NCBI GenBank assembly: GCA_026125925.1
Contig: JAHCKF010000102.1
Span: 1 to 9,720 of the forward strand
Origin: Pseudolabrys sp.
GTDB taxonomy: Bacteria; Pseudomonadota; Alphaproteobacteria; Rhizobiales; Xanthobacteraceae
Length of the DNA stretch: 9,720 bases
Direction: 5' to 3'
The position numbers were made by a program, and so were the translations under genes. Below the pieces are notes generated by a model. It saw only the letters and a list, made by a program, of their open reading frames with translations. It was not told the origin of the DNA and ran no database searches. Positions 1 through 6,199 of this stretch are shown here, piece by piece (position 1 is the stretch's first letter; each line of letters starts with the position of its first letter).

Positions 1-1
1 C

Positions 2-1519
2 ATCGACTGGGGCGACGTCGATCTCGTCGTGAATATCGGCGGGCCGAAAGGCTCGTCGCGGCTCCTGCAACGCATCGGCCGCGCCAATCACCGGCTCGAC
101 GAACCGTCGAAAGGAGTGCTGGTGCCATCCAACCGCTTCGAAGTGCTGGAATGCACCGCGGCGATCGGCGCCGTCGCCGAGAACGCGCAGGACACGCCGC
201 CGCTCCGCACCGGCGCGCTCGACGTATTGGCGCAACACGTGCTCGGCCGCGCCGTCGGCGCGCCGTTCCTGTCCGACGAGTTGTTCGATGAGGTGCGCGC
301 CGCCGCGCCTTACGCCAAACTGGCGCGCAGCGATTTCGACGGCGTCATCGATTTCGTCGCCACCGGCGGTTATGCGCTGAAGGCTTACGAACGCTTCGCC
401 AAGATAAGGCAAGGCAAGGACGGACGCTGGCGCATCACGCATCCCAACGTCGCGCAGCGTTACCGCATGAACATCGGCACCATCGTCGAAGCCGATATGC
501 TGAAAGTACGCCTCGTGCGCTCGCGCCGTTCGACGACCGTGATCCCGCGCGGCGGCCGCGTGCTCGGCCAGGTCGAGGAATATTTCATCGAAGGCCTGAC
601 GCCGGGCGACACCTTCGTCTTCGCCGGCGAAATCCTGCGTTACGAGGCGCTCGTCGAGAACGAGGTCTATGCCTCGCGCTCCAATGCCAGCGATCCGAAA
701 GTGCCGGCCTATGAAGGCGGCAAGTTTCCGTTGTCGACTTACCTTGCCTCGCGCGTGCGCGACATTCTCGCCGAGCCGAAGGCATGGGGCGCATTGCCCG
801 AGCAGGTGCGCGAATGGCTCGAAATCCAGAAATGGCGCTCGCTGCTGCCGCCGGCCAACGACCTGCTGGTCGAGACCTTTCCGCGCGCGGCGAAGAACTA
901 CCTCGTCTGCTATCCGTTCGAGGGCCGTCTCGCGCATCAGACGCTCGGCATGTTGCTGACGCGGCGGCTGGAGCGCTGGGGGCTCAAGCCACTCGGCTTT
1001 GTCGCTAATGAATATGCGCTGGCGGTGTGGGGCCTCGGCGATATGGGCCTGCGGATTGCCAAAGGCGGCCTGTCGCTCGCGGAACTCTTCGCCGAAGACA
1101 TGCTCGGCGACGATCTCGAAGCCTGGCTCGATGAGTCGGCGCTGATGAAGCGCACCTTCCGCACCTGCGCCATCATCGCGGGACTGATCGAGCGGCGGTT
1201 CCCCGGCGAGGAAAAGACGCGGCGGCAACTCACGATATCCACCGACCTTGTTTACGACGTCTTGCGCAAGCATCAGGCCGATCACATCCTGCTGCGCGCG
1301 GCGCGGGCCGATGCCGCCACCGGGCTGCTCGACATCAAGCGGCTGTCGGAAATGCTGTCGCGCGTGCAGGGCCGAATCGTCCATAAACGGCTGGATCACG
1401 TCTCGCCGCTGGCGGTTCCCGTCATGCTGGAGATCGGCCGCGAAACGGTCTATGGCGAGGCGGCGGATACGCTGCTGGCGGAAGCCGCCGACGAGTTGAT
1501 CAAGGAAGCGATGAATTGA
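2..1519 (+). CDS. Ligase-associated DNA damage response DEXH-box helicase (Lhr-like), 3' part only
   Basis: The reading frame is open from the left edge, so the start is missing and about 505 residues remain. The visible N-terminus carries the end of the second RecA-like domain: a motif V-like IDWGDVDLV at residues 1-9, then the motif VI arginine-finger segment QRIGRANHR at about residues 23-31. Motifs I and II lie off the window. The rest matches the Lhr-type C-terminal extension of the family I know as TIGR04121: a winged-helix/beta-barrel part (for example VEEYFIEGLTPGDTFVF and GGKFPLSTYLASRVR), then a helical tail. Full-length members run to roughly 800-870 residues, so about 40 percent is missing. 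Known role: a 3'-5' ATP-dependent helicase, inferred from co-occurrence to act with an ATP-dependent DNA ligase, an exonuclease and PdeM in DNA repair. It ends in TGA at 1517-1519, overlapping the pdeM start by 4 bp, which implies co-translation. Family assignment is firm; the cellular role is known mainly from gene association. Confidence 0.93.
   Translation: MDWGDVDLVVNIGGPKGSSRLLQRIGRANHRLDEPSKGVLVPSNRFEVLECTAAIGAVAENAQDTPPLRTGALDVLAQHVLGRAVGAPFLSDELFDEVRAAAPYAKLARSDFDGVIDFVATGGYALKAYERFAKIRQGKDGRWRITHPNVAQRYRMNIGTIVEADMLKVRLVRSRRSTTVIPRGGRVLGQVEEYFIEGLTPGDTFVFAGEILRYEALVENEVYASRSNASDPKVPAYEGGKFPLSTYLASRVRDILAEPKAWGALPEQVREWLEIQKWRSLLPPANDLLVETFPRAAKNYLVCYPFEGRLAHQTLGMLLTRRLERWGLKPLGFVANEYALAVWGLGDMGLRIAKGGLSLAELFAEDMLGDDLEAWLDESALMKRTFRTCAIIAGLIERRFPGEEKTRRQLTISTDLVYDVLRKHQADHILLRAARADAATGLLDIKRLSEMLSRVQGRIVHKRLDHVSPLAVPVMLEIGRETVYGEAADTLLAEAADELIKEAMN
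1502..1508 (+). promoter_or_regulatory. Ribosome binding site deciding the pdeM start
   Basis: AAGGAAG lies 7 nt before TTG 1516 and inside the helicase coding end. It is the only well-spaced Shine-Dalgarno match near the three candidate starts: GAGG at 1522-1525 is only 2 nt from ATG 1528, and AGGGG at 1581-1585 is only 2 nt from ATG 1588. This supports translation through the whole palindromic element. Confidence 0.55.
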
Positions 1520-2295
1520 GTGAGGCAATGTCATTCCGGGGCGCCGCGCAGCGGCGAGCCCGGAATCCATACTCCCAGACAGGGGTTATGGATTCCGGGC
1601 CCGGCGCAATTGCGCCGTCCCGGAATGACAGGATTTCTATTTCCGGCACCTCTCTTCTCTGCGATCCCTGCGGCGCTCTCTATTGGCCCGAGCACGGCCT
1701 GCTCGCGGTCAGCGATCTGCATCTGGAGAAAGGCTCGAGCTTCGCGCGGCGCGGGATGCTGCTGCCGCCTTACGATACCGCGGCGACTCTGGCGCGGCTG
1801 GCGAAGCTGATCGCGCATTATGCGCCGCGTGTTGTCGTTGCGCTTGGCGACAGCTTCCACGATGGCGGCGGGCCGTCGCGTCTCTCGGTCGAGGATCGCG
1901 ACAGCATCGCGGCCTTGCAGCGCGGGCGCGACTGGATCTGGATCACCGGCAATCATGATCCGGAACCGGCCGACGGCATCGGCGGCGTGTTCACACATAC
2001 GCTGACCGTGGATGCGCTGACCTTCCGCCATCTGCCGAGCGGCGCGCAAAGCGAAATCGCCGGTCATCTGCATCCGGTGGCGAAGATTTCGCATCGCGGC
2101 CGCGCCGTGCGCCGCCGCTGCTTTGCCGCCGACGAGACGCGGCTGGTGATGCCGGCTTTCGGCGAATTCACCGGCGGGCTGAACATTCGCGACGCCGCCT
2201 TCGCCGATCTGTTCGGCACGCTCGCCTTCACCGCGCATATGCTCGGCGAGGACCGGCTCTATGCCTTCACCGCGAAGCGCTGCCTGCCGGGCTAA
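1516..2295 (+). CDS. pdeM: Ligase-associated DNA damage response metallophosphoesterase/endonuclease PdeM
   Basis: A calcineurin-like metallophosphoesterase of 259 residues. Metal-binding motifs are in order: D67-L-H69 (in SDLHLEK), G111-D112 followed by H115-D116, G145-N146-H147-D148, and G183-H184-L-H186. The C-terminal PAFGEFTGGLN block (213-223) is typical of the ligase-associated PdeM family (TIGR04123 from memory). The family acts as a metal-dependent phosphodiesterase/nuclease with the neighbouring helicase, ligase and exonuclease. I chose TTG at 1516 because AAGGAAG at 1502-1508 lies 7 nt upstream and the TTGA overlap couples it to the helicase stop; ATG at 1528 or 1588 are alternatives with poorer SD spacing. 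Oddity: residues 5-39 are encoded by a 102-bp palindromic element, which accounts for most of the excess over the roughly 220-230 residues usual here. No ATG, GTG or TTG in frame lies between the element and the first metal motif, so the start must be inside or upstream of it. Confidence 0.9.
   Translation: MSEAMSFRGAAQRRARNPYSQTGVMDSGPGAIAPSRNDRISISGTSLLCDPCGALYWPEHGLLAVSDLHLEKGSSFARRGMLLPPYDTAATLARLAKLIAHYAPRVVVALGDSFHDGGGPSRLSVEDRDSIAALQRGRDWIWITGNHDPEPADGIGGVFTHTLTVDALTFRHLPSGAQSEIAGHLHPVAKISHRGRAVRRRCFAADETRLVMPAFGEFTGGLNIRDAAFADLFGTLAFTAHMLGEDRLYAFTAKRCLPG
1529..1630. repeat. 102-bp nested palindromic element with cloverleaf-like folding, inside the pdeM 5' end
   Basis: The ends are a perfect 12-bp inverted repeat, TGTCATTCCGGG at 1529-1540 against CCCGGAATGACA at 1619-1630. 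Inside are three further foldable arms. Arm 1 is CGCCGC/GCGGCG at 1542-1547 and 1551-1556 with a 3-nt loop. Arm 2 is a 14-bp stem, 1558-1571 with 1587-1600, containing CCGGAATCCATA and its complement. Arm 3 is the 16-bp palindrome CGGCGCAATTGCGCCG at 1602-1617. The element is 102 bp, exactly 34 codons, and has no stop in the pdeM frame. From memory, TCATTCCGGG/CCCGGAATGA repeats are abundant between genes in Bradyrhizobium-like genomes; I cannot confirm copy number here. It resembles a non-autonomous, REP/MITE-like or Rickettsia-palindromic-element-like sequence. No second copy was seen in this window. Confidence 0.85.
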
Positions 2296-2296
2296 A

Positions 2297-3160
2297 CTAC
2301 GCCGCCTCGCTCGGCCGCAACGCGTTGCAGAGGTCGGCGATCAGCTCCGCCACCTTGCGGGCCGCCGGGCTGGCATTGTCCGACACGACCAATGCGATCT
2401 CGCTGTGGCCGATTGGCGTGAAACCGTGGCTGTCGATGATCTTGTGCTCCGGCAGGATCGCCACGTCCGGGAGGATCGCGACGCCGAGCCCGACCGCGAC
2501 TGCCGCCTGGATGCCGGAGAGGTTCGGGCTCGTATAGGCGATGTGCCAGGCGCGGCCTGCCGCCTCGAGCGCATGGATCAGCGCGTTGCGATAGAGGCAG
2601 CCCTGCTCGGAGACGGCGAGCGGCACCGGGTCGCTCGTCAGGTCGATCGGATGCCGCCGGCTCGTCACCCATTGCAGTTGCTCGGGCCATGAGGCGAGGC
2701 AGGCGCCGCTGCCCGCCTTGCGCTTCAGCAGCGCGACATCGAGTTCGCCCCGCTCGAGCGCAGCGCGGTTGGTCGCGCTGAGTCCTGAGCGCACGTCCAG
2801 CCGCAAGGTCGGCCGGCCGCGCACGAAGTCCGACAGCAGCTCCACGAGCCGGTAGGCGGCGAAATCCTCGGGCAGTCCGAGCCGCACGACGCCGTCGGCC
2901 ATGGGGCGGGCGACCACGTCGCGCGCCTCCTGCTCCAGCGCCAGGATGCGCCGGGCGTAACTCAAAAGCCGCTCGCCTTCTTCGGTCGGCGTGGCGCGCT
3001 TGCCGTCGCGGACGAGCAGCGGACGGCCGACCGATTCCTCGAGCCGCTTGATCTGCTGGCTGACGGTGGACTGGGTGCGATGGACCCGTTCGCCGGCGCG
3101 GGTAAAGCCGCCGGCATCGACCACCGAGACGAAACTGCGCAAGAGCTCGATATCCAGCAT
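2297..3160 (-). CDS. LysR-family transcriptional regulator
   Basis: A protein of 287 residues from ATG 3160, the usual LysR length. The N-terminus is a winged helix-turn-helix (residues about 4-62: LDIELLRSFVSVVDAGGFTRAG, then the recognition segment RTQSTVSQQIKRLEE, then TPTEEGERLL), followed by a linker helix and a periplasmic-binding-protein-like effector domain (about 90-285). Start choice: ATG 3160 begins the canonical 'MLDIELLRSF' and has a weak GGA about 8 nt upstream; ATG 3172 adds four residues; ATG 3202 would add 14 residues with a hydrophobic ILLVLVVF that does not suit a LysR N-terminus. It is divergent from the EamA exporter gene, the classical arrangement for a LysR controlling its neighbour and itself, so the exporter and hydrolase are the likely targets. 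The inducer cannot be told. Its TAG stop (2297-2299) is one base from the pdeM stop, and no terminator lies between the converging genes. Confidence 0.9.
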   Translation of the reverse strand: MLDIELLRSFVSVVDAGGFTRAGERVHRTQSTVSQQIKRLEESVGRPLLVRDGKRATPTEEGERLLSYARRILALEQEARDVVARPMADGVVRLGLPEDFAAYRLVELLSDFVRGRPTLRLDVRSGLSATNRAALERGELDVALLKRKAGSGACLASWPEQLQWVTSRRHPIDLTSDPVPLAVSEQGCLYRNALIHALEAAGRAWHIAYTSPNLSGIQAAVAVGLGVAILPDVAILPEHKIIDSHGFTPIGHSEIALVVSDNASPAARKVAELIADLCNALRPSEAA

Positions 3161-3257
3161 GGCGCTATCCATTCGAAAAACAACTAGGACTAATAATATC
3201 ATTTAATTTCCAAATGGCCAGGGGCAGGCGTAGCTGTGACGGCGAAAGGAATCTTCC
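3161..3257. promoter_or_regulatory. AT-rich divergent promoter/operator region between lysR and the EamA gene
   Basis: The stretch around 3171-3211 is strikingly AT-rich for this window and holds an imperfect palindrome, AATAATATCATT at 3192-3203 (10 of 12 positions symmetric). TAATATCATTTAA at 3194-3206 fits the loose LysR-type T-N11-A pattern. Both divergent promoters must fit in this short gap, so it is the best candidate for the LysR operator. Exact -35 and -10 boxes cannot be assigned with confidence. Confidence 0.45.
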
Positions 3258-4190
3258 ATGTCCCAGCTCGCCCTGTCCGCTGTCCCGGCTGCCGTCCCGC
3301 CTGTCGCAGGCACCACGCGCCTGCGCCTCGCGCTGATGGTTCTAGGTTTCGTCGTCCTGTGGAGTTCCGCCTTTTCCGCCGGCAAGGTGGCGATCGCCGA
3401 CTGTCCACCGCTCATTTTCCTCGCCGTCCGCTTCCTCGCCGCCGGAGTCATCATGATGGCGCTGGCGCCGCTGAGCGGCATCCGCTGGACGTTGACCCGG
3501 CGTGACGTCGGCGTCTTCGCGGCGCTCGGCGTCGCCAACCAGGCGGTCTATCTCGGCATCGGCTATATCGCGCTCAAGACGGTGTCGGCCGGGCTCGCGG
3601 CGCTGATCATCAGCGCCAATCCGATCGTCACCGCGGTGCTCGCCGTCCTGGTGCTCGGCGAGCGGCTGACCTGGCGCAAGGTGCTCGGCCTCTTGCTCGG
3701 CCTGGGCGGCGTCGCCTTCATCGTGGAGAGCCGGCTGACGCTTGGCACCGATCATCTGACCGGCATCCTGCTGTCGGTGCTGGCGCTGTTTTCGCTGGTT
3801 GGCGGAACCATCCTGTTCAAGCTCTACGCGCCGAAGCAGGGCCTGTGGATCGGCAACGGCGTGCAGAGTCTCGCCGCCGGCGTCGCCATCCTGCCCTTCG
3901 CGCTGGGTTTCGAGAGCTTCCACGATATCACGCCGAGCCTGAGCCTGCTCGCCGCCTTCGCCTACAACGTGCTGCTGGTGTCGATCTTCGCCTATCTGCT
4001 GTGGTTCAAGATCCTCAATGTCTCCGGCGCCACGGCGGCGAGCAGCTATCACTTCCTGATCCCGCCGCTCGGCATGCTGTTCGGCTGGCTCATCCTCGGC
4101 GAGCATCTCGAAACCGCCGATTTGCTCGGCATCGTTCCGGTGGCGCTCGGCATCTGGCTTGTCACCCGGGCCGCAGCGGCTCGCGCTTAG
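3258..4190 (+). CDS. EamA/DMT-superfamily exporter (drug/metabolite transporter, RhaT/YdcZ-like fold)
   Basis: An inner-membrane protein of 310 residues with about ten hydrophobic helices, arranged as two EamA domains (roughly 28-157 and 170-305). Diagnostic features are GFVVLWSSAFSAGKVAI in helix 1, the helix 3-4 segment ISANPIVTAVLAVLVLGERLTW at 118-139, and its second-half counterpart ending GWLILGEHLETADLLG. The family exports small metabolites, amino acids or drugs by secondary transport; the substrate is not readable from sequence. The start at ATG 3258 has AAAGGA at 3245-3250, 7 nt upstream. About 20 residues precede helix 1 and are Ala/Pro/Val-rich. It is the first gene of a likely two-gene operon with the hydrolase 12 bp downstream, and is divergent from the LysR gene that probably controls it. 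Confidence 0.9.
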   Translation: MSQLALSAVPAAVPPVAGTTRLRLALMVLGFVVLWSSAFSAGKVAIADCPPLIFLAVRFLAAGVIMMALAPLSGIRWTLTRRDVGVFAALGVANQAVYLGIGYIALKTVSAGLAALIISANPIVTAVLAVLVLGERLTWRKVLGLLLGLGGVAFIVESRLTLGTDHLTGILLSVLALFSLVGGTILFKLYAPKQGLWIGNGVQSLAAGVAILPFALGFESFHDITPSLSLLAAFAYNVLLVSIFAYLLWFKILNVSGATAASSYHFLIPPLGMLFGWLILGEHLETADLLGIVPVALGIWLVTRAAAARA

Positions 4191-4202
4191 GAAGAATCAT
4201 CA

Positions 4203-4976
4203 ATGACCAATCCGCATCTCACGCTGATCGGTGGCCCAACCGTGCTGATCGACTATGCCGGGCTGCGCCTGCTGACTGATCCGACCTTCGATGCGCCCGG
4301 TGACTACCAGTTGCCGCATGTGACGCTGCACAAGACGGACGGGCCTGCGCTCGACGCCGGCAAGGTCGGCGCGGTCGATGCCGTGCTGCTCAGCCACGAC
4401 CAGCATGCCGACAATCTCGACACGTCGGGACGCGACTTCCTGGCGCGCGCCGGCCGCGTGCTGACGACGCAGGTCGGCGCCGGCCGGCTCGGCGGCAAGG
4501 CCGAAGGCCTGGCGCCATGGCAAAGCGTCGAGCTGAAGATGAGGGACGGCGGCGCGGTCCGCGTCACCGCGACGCCGGCGCGGCACGGGCCGGCGGGGAT
4601 CGAGCCGTTCGCCGGCGATGTCGTCGGCTTCGTGCTCGAAGCCGACGGTGCGCCGACCGTTTACGTCACCGGCGACACGGTGTGGTACGACGGCGTTGCC
4701 GAGGTGGCGCGGCGCTTCAAGGTCGGCATCGTGCTGTTGTTCGCCGGTTCGGCGCAGACCCGCGGCCCGTTCAATCTCACCATGAACGTCAACGACGCGA
4801 TCGAGACCGCGCACGCTTTCCCGCAGGCCGCGATCGTACCGGTGCATTGCGACGGTTGGGCGCATTTCACGCAGGACCGCGACGACATCGTGTCTTCGTT
4901 CAAGGCGCTCAGTCTGACGTCGCGGCTGCGCCTGCTGGAGCCGGGTGTCGCGAGCGAAGTGGCGCCGATGGCCTGA
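4203..4976 (+). CDS. Metallo-beta-lactamase-fold hydrolase (UlaG-like lactonase branch)
   Basis: A protein of 257 residues with the MBL-fold pattern: strands LTLIGGPTVLIDYAGLRLLTDP (7-27), the metal loop SHDQHADNLD (64-73), H128 in PARHGP, D158 in TGDTVWYD, and H215 in VPVHCDGW. The GPTVLIDYAGLRLLTDP opening and short length resemble UlaG-like (ascorbate-6-phosphate lactonase-type) hydrolases more than antibiotic-degrading enzymes. No signal peptide is visible, so it is probably cytosolic. The metal loop differs from the textbook HxHxDH: it reads H65-D-Q-H68-A-D70-N71, with Asn at the last position. H65, H68, D70, H128, D158 and H215 remain, so it is probably still a metal enzyme. AGGAAG at 4189-4194, partly over the exporter stop, is its ribosome binding site, and the 12-bp gap argues for co-transcription. 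Substrate unknown; it may process or detoxify what the exporter handles. Confidence 0.85.
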   Translation: MTNPHLTLIGGPTVLIDYAGLRLLTDPTFDAPGDYQLPHVTLHKTDGPALDAGKVGAVDAVLLSHDQHADNLDTSGRDFLARAGRVLTTQVGAGRLGGKAEGLAPWQSVELKMRDGGAVRVTATPARHGPAGIEPFAGDVVGFVLEADGAPTVYVTGDTVWYDGVAEVARRFKVGIVLLFAGSAQTRGPFNLTMNVNDAIETAHAFPQAAIVPVHCDGWAHFTQDRDDIVSSFKALSLTSRLRLLEPGVASEVAPMA

Positions 4977-4984
4977 TCGTCTCG

Positions 4985-5031
4985 CTCCCGCCATAATGGC
5001 TGCGCCTGCTGCGCGGCCATTATGGTGGGAG
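4985..5031 (+). promoter_or_regulatory. Strong hairpin that covers the beta-lactamase Shine-Dalgarno sequence
   Basis: Positions 4985-5005 pair with 5011-5031 in a continuous 21-pair stem with only two G-U pairs (4990/5026 and 5001/5015) and a 5-nt loop, CTGCT. The core CCATAATGGC/GCCATTATGG is perfect at DNA level. The 3' foot of the stem, GGGAG at 5027-5031, is the best ribosome binding site for the beta-lactamase gene and pairs with CTCCC at 4985-4989. No T tract follows, so it is not a standard intrinsic terminator. It starts 8 nt after the hydrolase stop. It may limit translation of the beta-lactamase or stabilise the upstream transcript; both are inference. Confidence 0.7.
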
Positions 5032-5038
5032 ATTGGCC

Positions 5039-6199
5039 TTGCGTACTGTCGCACGTGCCGCCGCTTCGTTGGTGGCCATCGCGCTCGCCCTATCGAGTGT
5101 TGCGCATGCCGACGATACCGCGCGCATCGCCGCCGCGGTCGATCAGGCCTACCGGCCGCTGCTGAAGCAGTATGATATCCCCGGCATGGCGGTGGCCGTG
5201 ACCGTCAATGGGCAACAGTACTTCTTCAACTTCGGCGACGCCGCGAAAGAGACGAAGACGCCGGTGACGAAGGACACGCTGTTCGAGATCGGCTCGGTCA
5301 GCAAGACCTTCACGGCGACGCTTGCCGCCTATGCGGTCGACCGTGGCGCGCTGGCACTCGACGCGCATCCGGGTGCTTACATGCCAGCGCTGCATGGCTC
5401 GGCCGTCGACAAGGCGACCGTGCTCAATTTCGGTACCTATACCGCGGGCGGGCTGCCGTTGCAGTTGCCGGCGTCTGTCAGGAACGACGCGACGATGGCC
5501 GCGTATTTCAAGGCCTTCAAACCTTCGGCCGCGCCGGGCGAGCGGCGCCAGTACTCGAACCCCAGCCTCGGCCTGTTCGGCCACTTGGCAGCCTTGGCGT
5601 TGAAGCGCGATTTCGCCGACGTTATGGAGAAGGACATCTTCTCGCCGCTCGGCCTCAAACACAGCTACATCCGCGTGCCCAAGGCGGCGATGGATCGCTA
5701 CGCCTGGGGCTATAAGGGCAGCAAGGCCGTGCGCGTCAATCCGGCGGTGTTCGCCGACGAGACCTATGGCGTGAAGACCTCGGCGGCCGACCTCATCCGC
5801 TTCGTCGACATCAACATCGCGCCGGACCAAATCGACGCGCCGATGCGTCGCGCCGTCGAGGCGACCCATGTCGGTTATTTCAGGGTCGGCGCCATGGTGC
5901 AGGGCCTGGGCTGGGAACAATATGATTACCCGGTGACGCTGGAGACGCTACGCGCCGGCAACTCCGCCGACATGATCTACAAGCCGCAGGCCGCGACGGC
6001 CCTGACACCGCCGCGCGCGCCGCAAAGTGCCACGCTGTTCAATAAGACCGGGTCGACGACCGGCTTCGGCAGCTATGTCGCTTTCGTGCCGGCCAGGAAG
6101 ATCGGCCTCGTCATGCTGGCAAACCGCGCCTTTCCGATCCCGGCGCGGATCGACGCCGCGCATGCGGTGCTGGAGGTGCTAGCGGCCGCGGCTCGCTAG
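5039..6199 (+). CDS. ampC: Class C (AmpC-type) serine beta-lactamase, exported
   Basis: A periplasmic serine hydrolase that opens the beta-lactam ring through an acyl-enzyme. From TTG 5039 it has 386 residues, close to AmpC's usual 380. The N-terminus is a clear Sec signal peptide ([23 protein letters not shown], cleavage before DDTARI). All three active-site motifs are present: S-V-S-K at residues 86-89 (nucleophile and general base), Y-S-N at 172-174, and K-T-G at 336-338; they fall about where AmpC Ser64, Tyr150 and Lys315 would in the mature protein. Class C-specific text includes [27 protein letters not shown] and the terminal [17 protein letters not shown] chose TTG 5039 over TTG 5033 because GGGAG at 5027-5031 is 7 nt from 5039 but only 1 nt from 5033. 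That site lies in a hairpin. No adjacent ampR is seen. A native peptidoglycan-related role or a weak lactamase is possible. The TAG stop overlaps the convergent gene's stop. Confidence 0.93.
   Translation: MRTVARAAASLVAIALALSSVAHADDTARIAAAVDQAYRPLLKQYDIPGMAVAVTVNGQQYFFNFGDAAKETKTPVTKDTLFEIGSVSKTFTATLAAYAVDRGALALDAHPGAYMPALHGSAVDKATVLNFGTYTAGGLPLQLPASVRNDATMAAYFKAFKPSAAPGERRQYSNPSLGLFGHLAALALKRDFADVMEKDIFSPLGLKHSYIRVPKAAMDRYAWGYKGSKAVRVNPAVFADETYGVKTSAADLIRFVDINIAPDQIDAPMRRAVEATHVGYFRVGAMVQGLGWEQYDYPVTLETLRAGNSADMIYKPQAATALTPPRAPQSATLFNKTGSTTGFGSYVAFVPARKIGLVMLANRAFPIPARIDAAHAVLEVLAAAAR

Noticed and set aside
1529..1630. tRNA or other structured RNA gene
   Set aside because: The cloverleaf outline lacks TPsiC- and D-loop consensus, the arm lengths are wrong, and the ends are perfect inverted repeats as in palindromic mobile repeats.
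1531..2238. Long - strand reading frame of 235 codons opposite pdeM
   Set aside because: It is antisense to a gene with complete metal-binding motifs, its composition is Arg/Ala-rich as expected of a high-GC shadow, and no family is recognisable in it.
2297..3160. The LysR protein as AmpR for the beta-lactamase gene
   Set aside because: AmpR genes normally sit divergent and adjacent to ampC. Here two genes and a hairpin intervene, and the regulator faces the exporter.
3161..3202. LysR start at ATG 3200-3202
   Set aside because: It adds a hydrophobic ILLVLVVF before the usual LysR opening, has no ribosome binding site, and would consume the AT-rich operator region.
3342..4106. Long - strand reading frame of 254 codons opposite the EamA gene
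   Set aside because: The Gln/Asp/Glu/Arg-rich text is the usual complement of a hydrophobic membrane-protein gene; the + strand frame has clear EamA motifs and a good ribosome binding site.
4985..5031. Intrinsic terminator after the MBL-fold gene
   Set aside because: The stem is strong, but GATTGGCC follows it instead of a T run, so a regulatory hairpin is the safer description. Rho-independent termination is not excluded.
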